Assembly: GCA_018670085.1 (NCBI GenBank) | Contig: JABHRS010000005.1 | Location: forward strand, 29,589-93,588 | Origin: an archaeon | GTDB taxonomy: Archaea > Nanobdellota > Nanobdellia > Woesearchaeales > GW2011-AR9 | Direction: 5' to 3' | Length of the DNA: 64,000 bases | The notes under the pieces: generated by a model | What the model saw: only the letters and a program-made list of their open reading frames with translations | Database searches by the model: none | Told to the model about the DNA's origin: nothing | In this document: piece by piece, positions 27,217-36,606 of the stretch | Numbering within the stretch: position 1 is the first letter of the stretch | Layout: every line of letters begins with the position of its first letter | Program-made: the position numbers and the translations under genes

Positions 27217-28521
27217 TTAATTTGATCTATATTCTGGATCCAACCTTTTAAGAACTTCTCCTGCAAATTCTTTTGGTGTTTCAGTTCCAGGGTAAACATC
27301 TAACATCACTTCAAAATTATCAATGAAACTTGGTCCCCTGCGATACAACCATTTTGATAGTAAAGATTCTTTCTCCCATTTTTTAGGCAAAACCATACCT
27401 CCTCGAACATGAATTCCACCATCTTTGGAATATGTTAACTCACCATTTTCATAACGAACAGGCTGTAATATTTCACCATTTTCACTAAGGTCACGTTCTG
27501 TACCCCAATACTTATCTCTTTGGAAGACAGATGAATAATGCATTGGATCTGATTCAATTATTCTTCTTGCAGTTTTAATATCTGCTTCAATTGCACCTTG
27601 AAGAAAAGCTTCAACAACAAAATCTGGCACGGAATCATCTAACATTTTGTGTAATTTAATTAAATCTCCTTCAGTTGGATTTCTAATACTTTCATAAAAT
27701 GGAGCCATTTCAACACCTCTTAACTGTTGAACTAATGGATTTTCATACAAACCAAGGCCACTGGATGAATCTCTAAGTGCATCTTTATACTTCCTTAGTG
27801 GCGTATCACTGCCAGTAACAGATATATCTAAAGAGAATGAATCAGGATTTTCAAAAATACTAACTCTTGGATTAGTATGATTTACTGGACGAGAAACAAA
27901 AAGGTAATCTCTTGGTCCAACTCTGAATTTCTGATTTGGGTTAAACTTGTCTATAAAAGCTAATGTTGTTGGAAGGTTATCCAAAACAGATAGTAATGAA
28001 GCTTCTCCTGTCTGTGTAAGTAGCGTATCATATAATTGATCTCTTTGAATTCTTTCAAATGATTTAAACTGATCTAGTGCTGTTGCGTCAACTTGTGGCG
28101 CAGCTTCTATTGGTGATCGAACGTTTTCTACAATTGGAGTAGCTGTTGTCACAGTTGTTTCTGTACCAGAGGTCGCAACCCCAAATCCAATAAGTAATGT
28201 AGCTGCCGCTCCAGCTATTAGAAGCAAAGGTTTAGTAGATGATGCTTGCTGGCGAGTTCCAACATGGCTACTTTCAACAACCCCATCATTAAATCTTTGA
28301 TATACTTGTTCAATTCCATTTCGGGATAGGCCCATTTCTACAGCAGCAGCAAATAATGAGTTAACATTATTTGTTAATTCACCGCGTTTTTTATCTTTTA
28401 CAATTTGAACATCTTCCTCTAAGACTACTTGATCTAAACATTCACGAAGACGTTCCTGTTCTTCTTGTCTTAATCTACGTCCTAATTGATTTTCTAATTT
28501 ACCTAAATATGTATTTTTCAC
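27217..28521 (-). CDS. Single-pass membrane protein with large ectodomain
   Basis: 434 residues. An N-terminal helical region of about 90 residues (GRRLRQEEQERLRECLDQV and a helix-turn-helix-like MGLSRNGIEQVYQRF) precedes one TM helix (about 97-118, LLLIAGAAATLLIGFGVATS) and a Thr-rich linker. About 300 extracytoplasmic residues follow, mixed alpha/beta. TATA box TTTATAAAG near 28555-28563 supports expression. The cytoplasmic part could bind DNA or a partner. Family not recognised. Confidence 0.6.
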   Translation of the reverse strand: MKNTYLGKLENQLGRRLRQEEQERLRECLDQVVLEEDVQIVKDKKRGELTNNVNSLFAAAVEMGLSRNGIEQVYQRFNDGVVESSHVGTRQQASSTKPLLLIAGAAATLLIGFGVATSGTETTVTTATPIVENVRSPIEAAPQVDATALDQFKSFERIQRDQLYDTLLTQTGEASLLSVLDNLPTTLAFIDKFNPNQKFRVGPRDYLFVSRPVNHTNPRVSIFENPDSFSLDISVTGSDTPLRKYKDALRDSSSGLGLYENPLVQQLRGVEMAPFYESIRNPTEGDLIKLHKMLDDSVPDFVVEAFLQGAIEADIKTARRIIESDPMHYSSVFQRDKYWGTERDLSENGEILQPVRYENGELTYSKDGGIHVRGGMVLPKKWEKESLLSKWLYRRGPSFIDNFEVMLDVYPGTETPKEFAGEVLKRLDPEYRSN

Positions 28522-28594
28522 TAAATGTCACCAATGTTCAAAAAAGACTCATTCTTTATAAATTTTATTGAATATCACTACTGTAAAGGGATAA

Positions 28595-28603
28595 TTTATA
28601 AAT
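28595..28603 (+). promoter_or_regulatory. TATA box for the 28624 gene
   Basis: TTTATAAAT 21-29 bp upstream of the ATG. A divergent TTTATAAAG at 28555-28563 serves the minus-strand neighbour. Confidence 0.5.
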
Positions 28604-28623
28604 ATGCCTGAGAATTAAACACT

Positions 28624-29271
28624 ATGCAATATCAAATTAGTGATAAGAGATATTTCCATTCAGAAACAGTATCTATGATAAAAGATACATTAGCTGATCC
28701 CACCAGTAGACGCCCATTAGTTCAATTGGATACACAGTTACGTCCTGTTGTAATTGATGTAGCAAAAGTACTTGGCTTTGCTTCTTTAGAGCGAAAAGAC
28801 TTACTAATGCTAGTGGATTCTGGAAGTAACGAGAGAGCTATGTTTAGCTACATGCAACATTTGCATGGGCAGAGATCAGCTGCGTATAGAGAAACCTTTC
28901 CAGACCTGCTTTCTGTAAAATATTACCCACATGTTGGTGATACAGAGATAGCAATTTGGATAAAAATGTCGCACGCTCCTGATCTTGATGTTAGCTTGTA
29001 TTTTGGAATAGATGCTGATCCTAGTTCTGTGTTAAACAGATATGTAGATGTTCCAAACCCAGAAGACCTATGTTTAGAATCTAGATTTTATCGTGAGCTA
29101 CGAAAGATCACAATAGAACCAAGTTTGAATAATGGACCTTTTGTTTCGTTGCAAACGTCCAATACGATAGGAGTTAATTTTGTTCCAAAAGAAATTGGAT
29201 CTGCATTAGAATTGTTTGTTTCTGAATGCAGACGAATTGATTCGATTGTTGAAAGAATTGTAAGTGAGTAA
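28624..29271 (+). CDS. Hypothetical protein
   Basis: 215 residues, soluble, mixed alpha/beta, with a beta-rich middle (DTEIAIWIKMSHAPDLDVSLYF). Leaderless by TATA spacing. No family recognised. Confidence 0.6.
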   Translation: MQYQISDKRYFHSETVSMIKDTLADPTSRRPLVQLDTQLRPVVIDVAKVLGFASLERKDLLMLVDSGSNERAMFSYMQHLHGQRSAAYRETFPDLLSVKYYPHVGDTEIAIWIKMSHAPDLDVSLYFGIDADPSSVLNRYVDVPNPEDLCLESRFYRELRKITIEPSLNNGPFVSLQTSNTIGVNFVPKEIGSALELFVSECRRIDSIVERIVSE

Positions 29272-29312
29272 GAAGTGATGGGCATTTGCCAATTACCCCA
29301 CGACAATCAATG

Positions 29313-31031
29313 TTACAAAGCTGACTCACAATCTTGTCCTAGTTCACTGGAAACAGAAACTACAGCTTCTTGAACTTCAATAACTGGATTAGCTGAAAGT
29401 AAATTCATAACAAGATCAGGAGTGAGTGTTATTTTTTTATCTTCAGCAAATTTGCTTGGATCATAAATTATCTCCATAAACAAATTACTACAAACTGCAT
29501 TGAGGTCTCTTGCACCAGTTCTTTCTGGGCACTGTCCTGCGATTACACTCAAAACAGAATTATCATAAATCATACCATAACCTTTTATCTGCATTAGATT
29601 TTCATACTTTTTTAGAATACTAGATTCAGATTCTCGAAGAATACGAACTTTGTCAGCAATACTTAACTCACTTAAAGTAGCTCTTGCTGAAATTCGTCCA
29701 ACTAATTCAGGTTTTAGACCAAAGTTGATTAAATCTTCTGGTAAAACATATGATAACAAATCTTCTTCTTCAGGTTTACTTTTTGACCTTGTAAAACCAA
29801 TTCTACTCTCAACACCAATTCTTTTTGAGATTATTTTTTCTAAAGATTGAGCCTCATCTGGTCCATGGAATGCTCCTGCCATTACAAATAATATATTAGA
29901 AGTATCCAACCATTTTTCATCTCGATTTCCTTCTTTCTTCGTCTTCAAAAGTATTTTATCTCCTTCAAGCCAGCCGATCATTTCTTGTTGTAATTTTGGT
30001 CCATAATCATTTCCAAGACTTTCAGAATTAATTGCGACTTTATCAACTTCATCAAGAAATACAACAGCATAAGGAGATTCATCGTCAGTAACTTCACTAA
30101 TTTGTTTAAACACATCAGATAATCTGTGACCTACATAACCCTCTGATGCCTTACCACTTAGAGAAGCTTTTGCGTAAGGAATTCCTGCAGCTTGTGAAAG
30201 TGTTTTCATAATCATAGTTTTTCCAGAACCAGTTGGGCCAATTAGGATCATACAATCTTTTGGAAGATTTGAATCTTTATTCTCCATGTTAATCATGTAA
30301 TTTGAAAATGTTACAGCTGATGCTTTTTTTGCTCTTGTTTGACCAATAACAGTTTTATCCAAATAAGCAACAATTGATTTTGGATCATGCCAATTAATTT
30401 CACTGATTGACGAACCTTGCATAGATACTTTTTCTTCTAATGCGTTAGTTTTTGGTTCTGGGTTAGATCCCTCTTCTATGAGAGCAAGACTAGAATAGTA
30501 ATTTTTTAAGAAAATTCTTACCTTGTCAGCTTTATCATTTGTTCTTGTACAAAAATCTAGCTCTTTTTTTTTGTCTTGATAAAACCCGCGAAGAATTAGT
30601 CCTTTATCTGTTTCTTCCACAAGATATAAGGGATGATCCCCAGATGCTCCACCAACTCCATATCTTAAAAATGGGCCTTCATCACCTACTTTTCCAGCAA
30701 AAGAAGTTAACTCTAGAGGAATATACATTGTATCAGTACCTGGAGATTCAGTTTTGGAGATCCCAGATGGAGTCAATTTAAAGTATTCAGTTTCCCAGAA
30801 TTCTCTTCTAATTCTAAAGCCAAGAGGGACTTCATTTAGCTTATCACCAATTTTGAACAGTCCTAATCCAGTACCTTCAAAAGATTGGATAGGTAAAAGA
30901 TAAGGTTTTACACGCTCAGTGCTATCTCCAACAATATAACGAAAGGTAATTTCGGGATCATAATGTAATCCAGTTAACGCCTCAGCAATGAGTTTGTTTT
31001 GGTCTCGAAACCAAGTACTAAATGTTGGCAT
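29313..31031 (-). CDS. ClpX-like AAA+ unfoldase with a novel N-terminal domain
   Basis: 572 residues. The AAA+ part (about 212-560) follows ClpX closely: YLDKTVIGQ at the start, Walker A GPTGSGKT (265-272), pore loop GYVG (298-301), Walker B VVFLDEVD (323-330), IGF tripeptide (411-413) in the ClpP-docking loop, PEDLINFGLKPELVGRI at the end of the large domain and GARDLN as sensor 2. The N-terminal zinc-binding domain of ClpX is absent and replaced by 200 unfamiliar residues. Known for ClpX: ATP-driven unfolding of substrates into ClpP. ClpX and ClpP are rare in archaea, and no clpP lies in this window. Confidence 0.85.
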   Translation of the reverse strand: MPTFSTWFRDQNKLIAEALTGLHYDPEITFRYIVGDSTERVKPYLLPIQSFEGTGLGLFKIGDKLNEVPLGFRIRREFWETEYFKLTPSGISKTESPGTDTMYIPLELTSFAGKVGDEGPFLRYGVGGASGDHPLYLVEETDKGLILRGFYQDKKKELDFCTRTNDKADKVRIFLKNYYSSLALIEEGSNPEPKTNALEEKVSMQGSSISEINWHDPKSIVAYLDKTVIGQTRAKKASAVTFSNYMINMENKDSNLPKDCMILIGPTGSGKTMIMKTLSQAAGIPYAKASLSGKASEGYVGHRLSDVFKQISEVTDDESPYAVVFLDEVDKVAINSESLGNDYGPKLQQEMIGWLEGDKILLKTKKEGNRDEKWLDTSNILFVMAGAFHGPDEAQSLEKIISKRIGVESRIGFTRSKSKPEEEDLLSYVLPEDLINFGLKPELVGRISARATLSELSIADKVRILRESESSILKKYENLMQIKGYGMIYDNSVLSVIAGQCPERTGARDLNAVCSNLFMEIIYDPSKFAEDKKITLTPDLVMNLLSANPVIEVQEAVVSVSSELGQDCESAL

Positions 31032-31407
31032 AACTATTATTTCAGCAAACGATTTATAAGTTTTTCGTAACTATTACTACACGTAAGTTATTACACTTTA
31101 CAGATTAAATTATCTAGTAGCAATTTGTAAGTACAAAGTATCAACAGAACTGCCAAAATATTGTAAAAAACCTATAAAAGCCAACTAATACACCGACTGA
31201 GTGTATTTGTGGATGCTGCAATTGTCGTAACTTTCCCACATAAAGCTTTTAAACACAGCTGATTCTGAGAATCTACACACAAAGGTTGACTGCATTAACA
31301 ACCTGAAAATCAGATTAATTTTCTAAAAACAGTCCGAAAATAGAATTAAAAACTATTGGAGGGCGAGTATCATTGTTCTCCAAAGTTGAAAAAACAGGAG
31401 AAAGAAT
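31032..31407. other. Intergenic region with several inverted repeats and TATA boxes
   Basis: No ORF is supported. Visible: a TATA box for the ClpX-like gene at 31052-31060 (minus), a TTTGTA-AG-TACAAA palindrome near 31127-31140, a hairpin TACAC-N7-GTGTA near 31190-31206, a TATA-like CTTTTAAAC near 31246, and a TTGGAG/CTCCAA stem near 31354-31384 just upstream of a GGAG ribosome site. The region could encode a small RNA or leader, but nothing identifies one. Confidence 0.4.
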
Positions 31408-31911
31408 ATGAAAAAAAATATTATACAAACAATAATTATTCTGGCTGCAATACTACTAAGTACAATAGTAATTGCAGATACACCAGTAATACCAGGAGAT
31501 GCAACAACAACTACCACTCCAGGTGAAGATGGTGGCGAAGAAACAGAAGATGATGAGATTGAAGAAATTGAAGAAGAGTCATCAAATAGCGATGAATGTA
31601 AATTGCAAGAACGCCTATTAACTAGAGCAGAATCTAATTACCAAAGCGATTTATCCGCAGCTACCACAAGATATGAACATTGTATTGGTTGCGTTACTTA
31701 TTACGTTTCATACAATAATGAAGATGTGACTAACTGCAAAGATTTTGAAGTAAGTTCTGCTGTAAAAGAAGCATGTTATGAACAGTTCGAAAAAGATCTT
31801 GATGACGCTAGGACAAACTATAATGAAAGGATGACTGAGATTCTTGAAGAAACATCTGCTTGTTTCTCATTGGAAAATCCAGGTTCATTCCTTAATTGGG
31901 TATTTAACTAA
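31408..31911 (+). CDS. Secreted acidic Cys-containing protein
   Basis: 167 residues. Signal peptide (2-24) ending VIADT; a Thr- and Glu/Asp-rich low-complexity linker (30-62); then a helical domain with seven Cys that probably form disulfides, including the pair HCIGC. GGAG ribosome site lies eight bases upstream of ATG. Probably a surface or secreted protein. Family not recognised. Confidence 0.6.
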   Translation: MKKNIIQTIIILAAILLSTIVIADTPVIPGDATTTTTPGEDGGEETEDDEIEEIEEESSNSDECKLQERLLTRAESNYQSDLSAATTRYEHCIGCVTYYVSYNNEDVTNCKDFEVSSAVKEACYEQFEKDLDDARTNYNERMTEILEETSACFSLENPGSFLNWVFN

Positions 31912-31962
31912 TGAAACACTTTTTCTTTATTTTTTTTTAATTGTTTAACACGAAAGACTATG

Positions 31963-32532
31963 ATGAATAAAAAACATACAATGCTAGCTGGATTAACAGC
32001 TCTGACGTTAGGAATTGGAAGCACCTATTTATTAGTTGATTGCGATAATTCACGTTCTAATGAATATCAAAGACCACAACAAATTGATGAAAGTTCAGAA
32101 CCAGTTGATTATAACAGGAGTAAAAGCACAGCAGTTGATCCATACAACACTAGAGTTGAAGATACTTTGCTCGAAGATGATAGTGAAATAAGATATGAGT
32201 TTAAAGATATATTAAAAATTGTTAGCGATGATAAGGATTTAATTCATGCCTACGAAGAAGAATATGATGATGGATCCATGTATTGTGATGAGAATATTGG
32301 AACAACAGCAGAACTTTGTGATTTAATGTTTGATCAATTTGCAGTAGCAAAATACGTATGCGAAGAGATTGGTGATAACAAAAGAGCAATTGAACTTGCA
32401 TCTGAATCTCAGACCGTTTTTAGAAATAATAGAAAATCATTAGCACCAGAAATTCCAATATATATTCCAATGTTAGAAGTGTGGAATTGTGATCCAAGAG
32501 GAGTGTTTGGAGTAACACCTTATTCCAGATAG
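31963..32532 (+). CDS. Membrane-anchored or secreted hypothetical protein
   Basis: 189 residues from ATG 31963 (31960 is equally possible). N-terminal hydrophobic segment (5-26) ends in LLVDCDNS, a Cys that could be lipidated but in a weak lipobox. The rest is acidic, helical, with six further Cys. Follows the preceding secreted protein by about 50 bp; both may be expressed together. Confidence 0.55.
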   Translation: MNKKHTMLAGLTALTLGIGSTYLLVDCDNSRSNEYQRPQQIDESSEPVDYNRSKSTAVDPYNTRVEDTLLEDDSEIRYEFKDILKIVSDDKDLIHAYEEEYDDGSMYCDENIGTTAELCDLMFDQFAVAKYVCEEIGDNKRAIELASESQTVFRNNRKSLAPEIPIYIPMLEVWNCDPRGVFGVTPYSR

Positions 32533-32645
32533 CTATAGTAGATAAAGGAACCAGTTCAGATGTAGAATCCTCCCTTAGAAGATTATATTCAAATTTAAAA
32601 TCGTAGTTGAAATTGTTACTGGCAAGTAACTAGTTCTGCAAAATA

Positions 32646-32654
32646 TTTATAAAT
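32646..32654 (+). promoter_or_regulatory. TATA box for the 32676 gene
   Basis: TTTATAAAT 22-30 bp upstream of ATG, giving a leaderless message. Confidence 0.5.
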
Positions 32655-32675
32655 ACACAACAATTTAGTACACAA

Positions 32676-34052
32676 ATGGACAATCAAGAAGACCAACATA
32701 TAATTCAGAGTGGCACGGCGCCATATGATATTAATTTAAGAAAAATACAACCGTTTGAAGGATCAGATTTAGGGACACGTTATAACATATCAGTAAGCCC
32801 ATTTGAATATAAACCAGGAGCGGTTAAACTTTCTATTGACAACTTCAGTTCAGGAAATAAAAGTTGGCGCCAATTAATTAGAGGGCAAGGAAGATCTCCA
32901 GCAATTTTTAGAGCCCATGCTAGAGATGCTGAGGACATAAGTCACACTAGTAGAGTTTTTGGTAGGAATACTCTAGAAGATCAATACCTAATATCTGCAA
33001 GCAATTTTACAATGAGTATGATAAATTATTTCCGAGCTGCAAAAATTAATGCAAGGACAATTGGAAGAGGTCTTGCATGGGAAATATTACCAGGTGAAGA
33101 TACCACATCCCATCCATTAAATCAGTATGCAGCTCTTTTGTATTCAAAGGGAGTTAAACAAGTACAAATAGGAAGTACTCTTGGAGGAGGAGCATTTTTA
33201 CCAAAGGAGAACATTGTTTGTATTTCAGCTAAAGCGATGGTGGCTGAAGATCCAGAATGGACTGTTGGTACTATTTATCATGAAGGAATACACGCAGTAA
33301 TGCATAACCTCGAGAGTTATGGAGATGAATTAAAACCATTTAGATCTAAACGTAGAAATAAAGCATATGCAAATCACTGGGATACATACAAAGGGTACTT
33401 GTCATTTGATGAAATACTAGCTCATTGTGTAACAGTATTGTTTGATTCGTTTAGACCAACATCACCAGAAGAAGATCATTTTTCAATTAATCTGATGAAT
33501 GATATAATTAAAAATTCTGATTTTGATGAATTAATCCTCTCCCAGTATAATTTTCAGGATCACATATTTTCTAATAATCGGAAGGGATTTTCAGGCGAAT
33601 GTAGAGGTAGTATTTATTTAGGAAAATCCATAGAAGCTCAGGACCCTGATGGTGAAGCAAGAGTAACCATTAAAATTGGAAGTAGTACTGAAACTTCATT
33701 TGCTTTTCCAAAAATTTTAGGAGAAGATATCAAAGGAACCCAAAAACTGGACCAAGAGATAAATTTGATAGATTTGAATACAAATAATCCTGGACTTGCT
33801 CAAAGAATTTTGCAGGAAGTTAAATCCCAAACTCGAGACCACAATGTTGCAGCTTCAAAGGCTAGAGATTTTATGCAAACACTGGATTCACTAGACAGAC
33901 CAAAAGTTGAATCAGATAAAAAATTGTATGATGAAATTTATAACAGGTTCCAAATTATGCACGAGGTTCCAGGAATTACTGCATTGACTAAACATATAGA
34001 AGACCTTGATGATGCATGTAAAAAACTTTATTTACAGTTTTTACAGGAATGA
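32676..34052 (+). CDS. Putative zinc metallopeptidase (HEGIH)
   Basis: 458 residues, no signal peptide. TIYHEGIHAVMHNLE places HEXXH at residues 202-206 in a helix, and LSFDEILAHCV about 45 residues later could give the third (Glu) ligand of a gluzincin. Flanking sequence is otherwise unfamiliar. It is followed 21 bp later by a legumain-like gene, so two different peptidase types are adjacent. Peptidase activity is inferred from the motif only. Confidence 0.6.
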   Translation: MDNQEDQHIIQSGTAPYDINLRKIQPFEGSDLGTRYNISVSPFEYKPGAVKLSIDNFSSGNKSWRQLIRGQGRSPAIFRAHARDAEDISHTSRVFGRNTLEDQYLISASNFTMSMINYFRAAKINARTIGRGLAWEILPGEDTTSHPLNQYAALLYSKGVKQVQIGSTLGGGAFLPKENIVCISAKAMVAEDPEWTVGTIYHEGIHAVMHNLESYGDELKPFRSKRRNKAYANHWDTYKGYLSFDEILAHCVTVLFDSFRPTSPEEDHFSINLMNDIIKNSDFDELILSQYNFQDHIFSNNRKGFSGECRGSIYLGKSIEAQDPDGEARVTIKIGSSTETSFAFPKILGEDIKGTQKLDQEINLIDLNTNNPGLAQRILQEVKSQTRDHNVAASKARDFMQTLDSLDRPKVESDKKLYDEIYNRFQIMHEVPGITALTKHIEDLDDACKKLYLQFLQE

Positions 34053-34073
34053 GATTTTAATTAATTAAATAAG

Positions 34074-35018
34074 ATGAATTATAATCAATGGATTGGGCCA
34101 ACCCTACTTACTACAGGACTCTTAGCTAGTGCTGCTGCGATAAGAGGATGTGATTCCAACAGAATTGAACCGCTAACTGCAGCAAAGGCAAAGGAACGAA
34201 TTGAAGGACTAGCTGTCTTAACAGATGCTGAACATGAAGAAAGAAGAGCATATGCAATTATTATCAATGGATCAACTGATGGAGACATGTTGGAAGATGT
34301 GGTCTTTGCTTATAATGATCTAAGAAGAGTGGGGTTTCAAGAGGAGAACATCTTTGTTCTTGCTGAAGTAGCTCCAAGGAATGATGGACCAGGCCTGATT
34401 ACAGCAGAGGCAAAACCTGAAACAGTTGCTATAATAAATAATTACCTTGAACAACTAGTTGATGAAAATGATTTGTTATTAGTTTACATGGCAAGTCATG
34501 GATATAAAAATGAGAACCAATTCTATTTACAAGGTCACGGCAATAAATGGAGTGTTTTTGACATGGAAATCCGCGGTGAAAAAATTAGTCTTTCCGTTAC
34601 ATTGGATCCTGGTTTGTTAGAAGTTAGGCCACTATTAGACACATACTATGACCTAAGTCCTGGAGAGTTAGTTATTGTTGGAAATTTTTGTTATTCAGGG
34701 ATTGTCACTAGCCATATAGAGAAAAGATTAGCAGAAGACCAAAACACTAGGCAGGTTGCTGCAATTGCAAGTACAACAGAAGATAAGAGAAGTTATGGGT
34801 GGGTATTTGGCAGAGCATTATTTGGACAAATGGGAAGAAGCGATGAAAAAGTTGATACTAATAACGATGGACAAAACTCTTTAGTGGAATTAATTGATTA
34901 TACCAGAACATTACATAATGGGCAGCCGATTGAAAAAGAAAAAGAATCAATTGTCCTAAACCAAGTTAGCTCTGTTTCAACATTGCCAGTTGAGTATCTG
35001 GTAAATCCAAATAATTAG
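34074..35018 (+). CDS. Legumain-like (C13/clan CD) cysteine peptidase lipoprotein
   Basis: 314 residues. An N-terminal hydrophobic segment ends AAIRGC (Cys26), lipobox-like. The catalytic domain follows the C13/caspase fold: YAIIINGSTDGDMLEDVVFAY opening strand, DLRRVGFQEENIFVL, catalytic His in VYMASHGYK (His142), and catalytic Cys in VIVGNFCYSGIV (Cys206). Known for the family: Asn/Asp- or Lys/Arg-specific peptidases and the transamidase GPI8. A surface processing or sorting role is inferred. Placed right after the metallopeptidase gene. Confidence 0.8.
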   Translation: MNYNQWIGPTLLTTGLLASAAAIRGCDSNRIEPLTAAKAKERIEGLAVLTDAEHEERRAYAIIINGSTDGDMLEDVVFAYNDLRRVGFQEENIFVLAEVAPRNDGPGLITAEAKPETVAIINNYLEQLVDENDLLLVYMASHGYKNENQFYLQGHGNKWSVFDMEIRGEKISLSVTLDPGLLEVRPLLDTYYDLSPGELVIVGNFCYSGIVTSHIEKRLAEDQNTRQVAAIASTTEDKRSYGWVFGRALFGQMGRSDEKVDTNNDGQNSLVELIDYTRTLHNGQPIEKEKESIVLNQVSSVSTLPVEYLVNPNN

Positions 35019-35052
35019 GATAGGAAAAATGTCCTGACTGTGTTCTCTTCTT

Positions 35053-35094
35053 GACAAGTTACTTCTTAGTGGCTCAGTAACGTTCGTTGCTAGC
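35053..35094. repeat. Dispersed repeat R, most diverged copy (R1)
   Basis: Shares GGCTCAGTAACGTTCGTTGC and the flanking ACTTCTTAG and TAGC with R2 at 39.51 kb. Upstream bases match R2/R3 only loosely. Interpreted as the start of the oldest of three element units. Confidence 0.65.
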
Positions 35095-35147
35095 TACTGT
35101 TACTTGCATAATGTTAATGTGTTTCATAAAATGTTTGATGAACAGAT

Positions 35148-36503
35148 TTAAATTATTTCAACAGTACCTTTCTCTGCATCAACTTCTACTTCCACACCAT
35201 AATCTAACACAGTAGTTGCGTTACCAGTTCCAACAATACAAGGGATACCAAGTTCCCTTGCAACAATAGCTGCGTGCGAGAGAATTCCACCCTCATCTGT
35301 CACAATAGCTGCAGCTTTTTGCATAGCAGGAACATAATCTGGATGGGTTGTGACTGCAACTAAGATGTCACCTTTTTTCACTTTAAGAATATCATGAATA
35401 GTATAAACAAGAACCACTTTGCCCCTTACTTTTCCTTTGCAGGCACAAGAACCTTTGATTTTTTCTGTTCGCTGTTCCTTTTGATGAAACCCTATTTTTT
35501 CTAATTCTCTTTTGATGTTTTTATCAATGCAAATCATCTTGCCTTCTCTTTGAAACATCATAAACCCATGTTCCCTTCTTGATTTGGCAAGCTCGATATT
35601 CACTGAGCTCCCACTTAAGAATTCTAAAATTTCATTCTCTGTGAGATAAGCAACTTGTTTGAAACTAAGATTCGTTCTCTTTGCAAGTTCAGCAAAAAAT
35701 GCTTGAATATAAAAAATACCTTGTCTGCGATAATCGTCCCTTGCATCTTTGATGTATGCAATCTCTTTGATCATTCTGAAGGTTTCTTTTTGCTCCGTTG
35801 TTAATTTCGCTTTTTCTGCTGCTGCTTCAAATGAAAGAGGCTCACTTGTAGGTCTAATTTTTAACTCTTTAACATAGACCATTACATCTTCTAATGACCA
35901 TGCAACTTTATGAACATCTAAACAAGGAAGCCATCGATATTTCTCCCAAAGCTGTTTTATTTTTTCAGGCTGACCTTGAATTTTGGCTGCTTCCTCTTGC
36001 ATTAGTAGGACTGTACTTTTCTCTGATGGGCGAAACAATGCTTCTTTTACTTTATCGTCTTCATTTTGAAGAATTTGGTTTCCTCTCTTTGTCCAATAAA
36101 CTGCAAGCAGATGCCCAACCCATGGACCGATACAACTATACTCAATTAATTTTTCTTGATAATCAATATAGATCTGTTTCAGTTCAATGTTACTTCTACT
36201 GGCAATGTCTAGTTGCTGAACTTTTCTTGCAAAATTAACATAAGCTTTTCCGGTGCGGTGGAATTGTTCTTTGAAGGATTTGAACTTTTTGCTATCATTT
36301 GAAAACTGCCCTGTGAGAGAATCAACAAATTCTTTTTGTTCAGTGTCTTCAAAGTAAATACATTCATTATTGTTTTCTGGGAGAATTAAAAAATCATTCA
36401 TAGTGTGATTTAGCAAATGGCTCACCCTTGATCCGATAGAATTTAACGCAGCTTCACAATACTGTACTGAGTACTCCCTACTAACAATTTTTGTCCATTT
36501 CAT
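35148..36503 (-). CDS. PEP-utilising mobile (phosphohistidine) domain protein
   Basis: 451 residues. The C-terminal 95 residues are the swivelling phosphohistidine domain of PEP synthase/PPDK: GKVRGKVVLV, KGDILVAVTTHPDYVPAM, then TDEGGILSHAAIVARELGIP with the phospho-accepting His, then CIVGTGNAT. The N-terminal 350 residues are helical and lack the PEP-synthase ATP-grasp or PEP-binding barrel, so this is not a complete PEP synthase. Similar proteins are frequent in DPANN genomes. Role in phosphate transfer is inferred. Confidence 0.8.
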   Translation of the reverse strand: MKWTKIVSREYSVQYCEAALNSIGSRVSHLLNHTMNDFLILPENNNECIYFEDTEQKEFVDSLTGQFSNDSKKFKSFKEQFHRTGKAYVNFARKVQQLDIASRSNIELKQIYIDYQEKLIEYSCIGPWVGHLLAVYWTKRGNQILQNEDDKVKEALFRPSEKSTVLLMQEEAAKIQGQPEKIKQLWEKYRWLPCLDVHKVAWSLEDVMVYVKELKIRPTSEPLSFEAAAEKAKLTTEQKETFRMIKEIAYIKDARDDYRRQGIFYIQAFFAELAKRTNLSFKQVAYLTENEILEFLSGSSVNIELAKSRREHGFMMFQREGKMICIDKNIKRELEKIGFHQKEQRTEKIKGSCACKGKVRGKVVLVYTIHDILKVKKGDILVAVTTHPDYVPAMQKAAAIVTDEGGILSHAAIVARELGIPCIVGTGNATTVLDYGVEVEVDAEKGTVEII

Positions 36504-36606
36504 TTTCTAAAACCTATTTCTTGGTTTAAACCAAAATCTTGACAGATATAATTCATTCTTTTGAGACAATATTGCTTTGATATTTAATTCTTTACTTGCT
36601 TTTATG

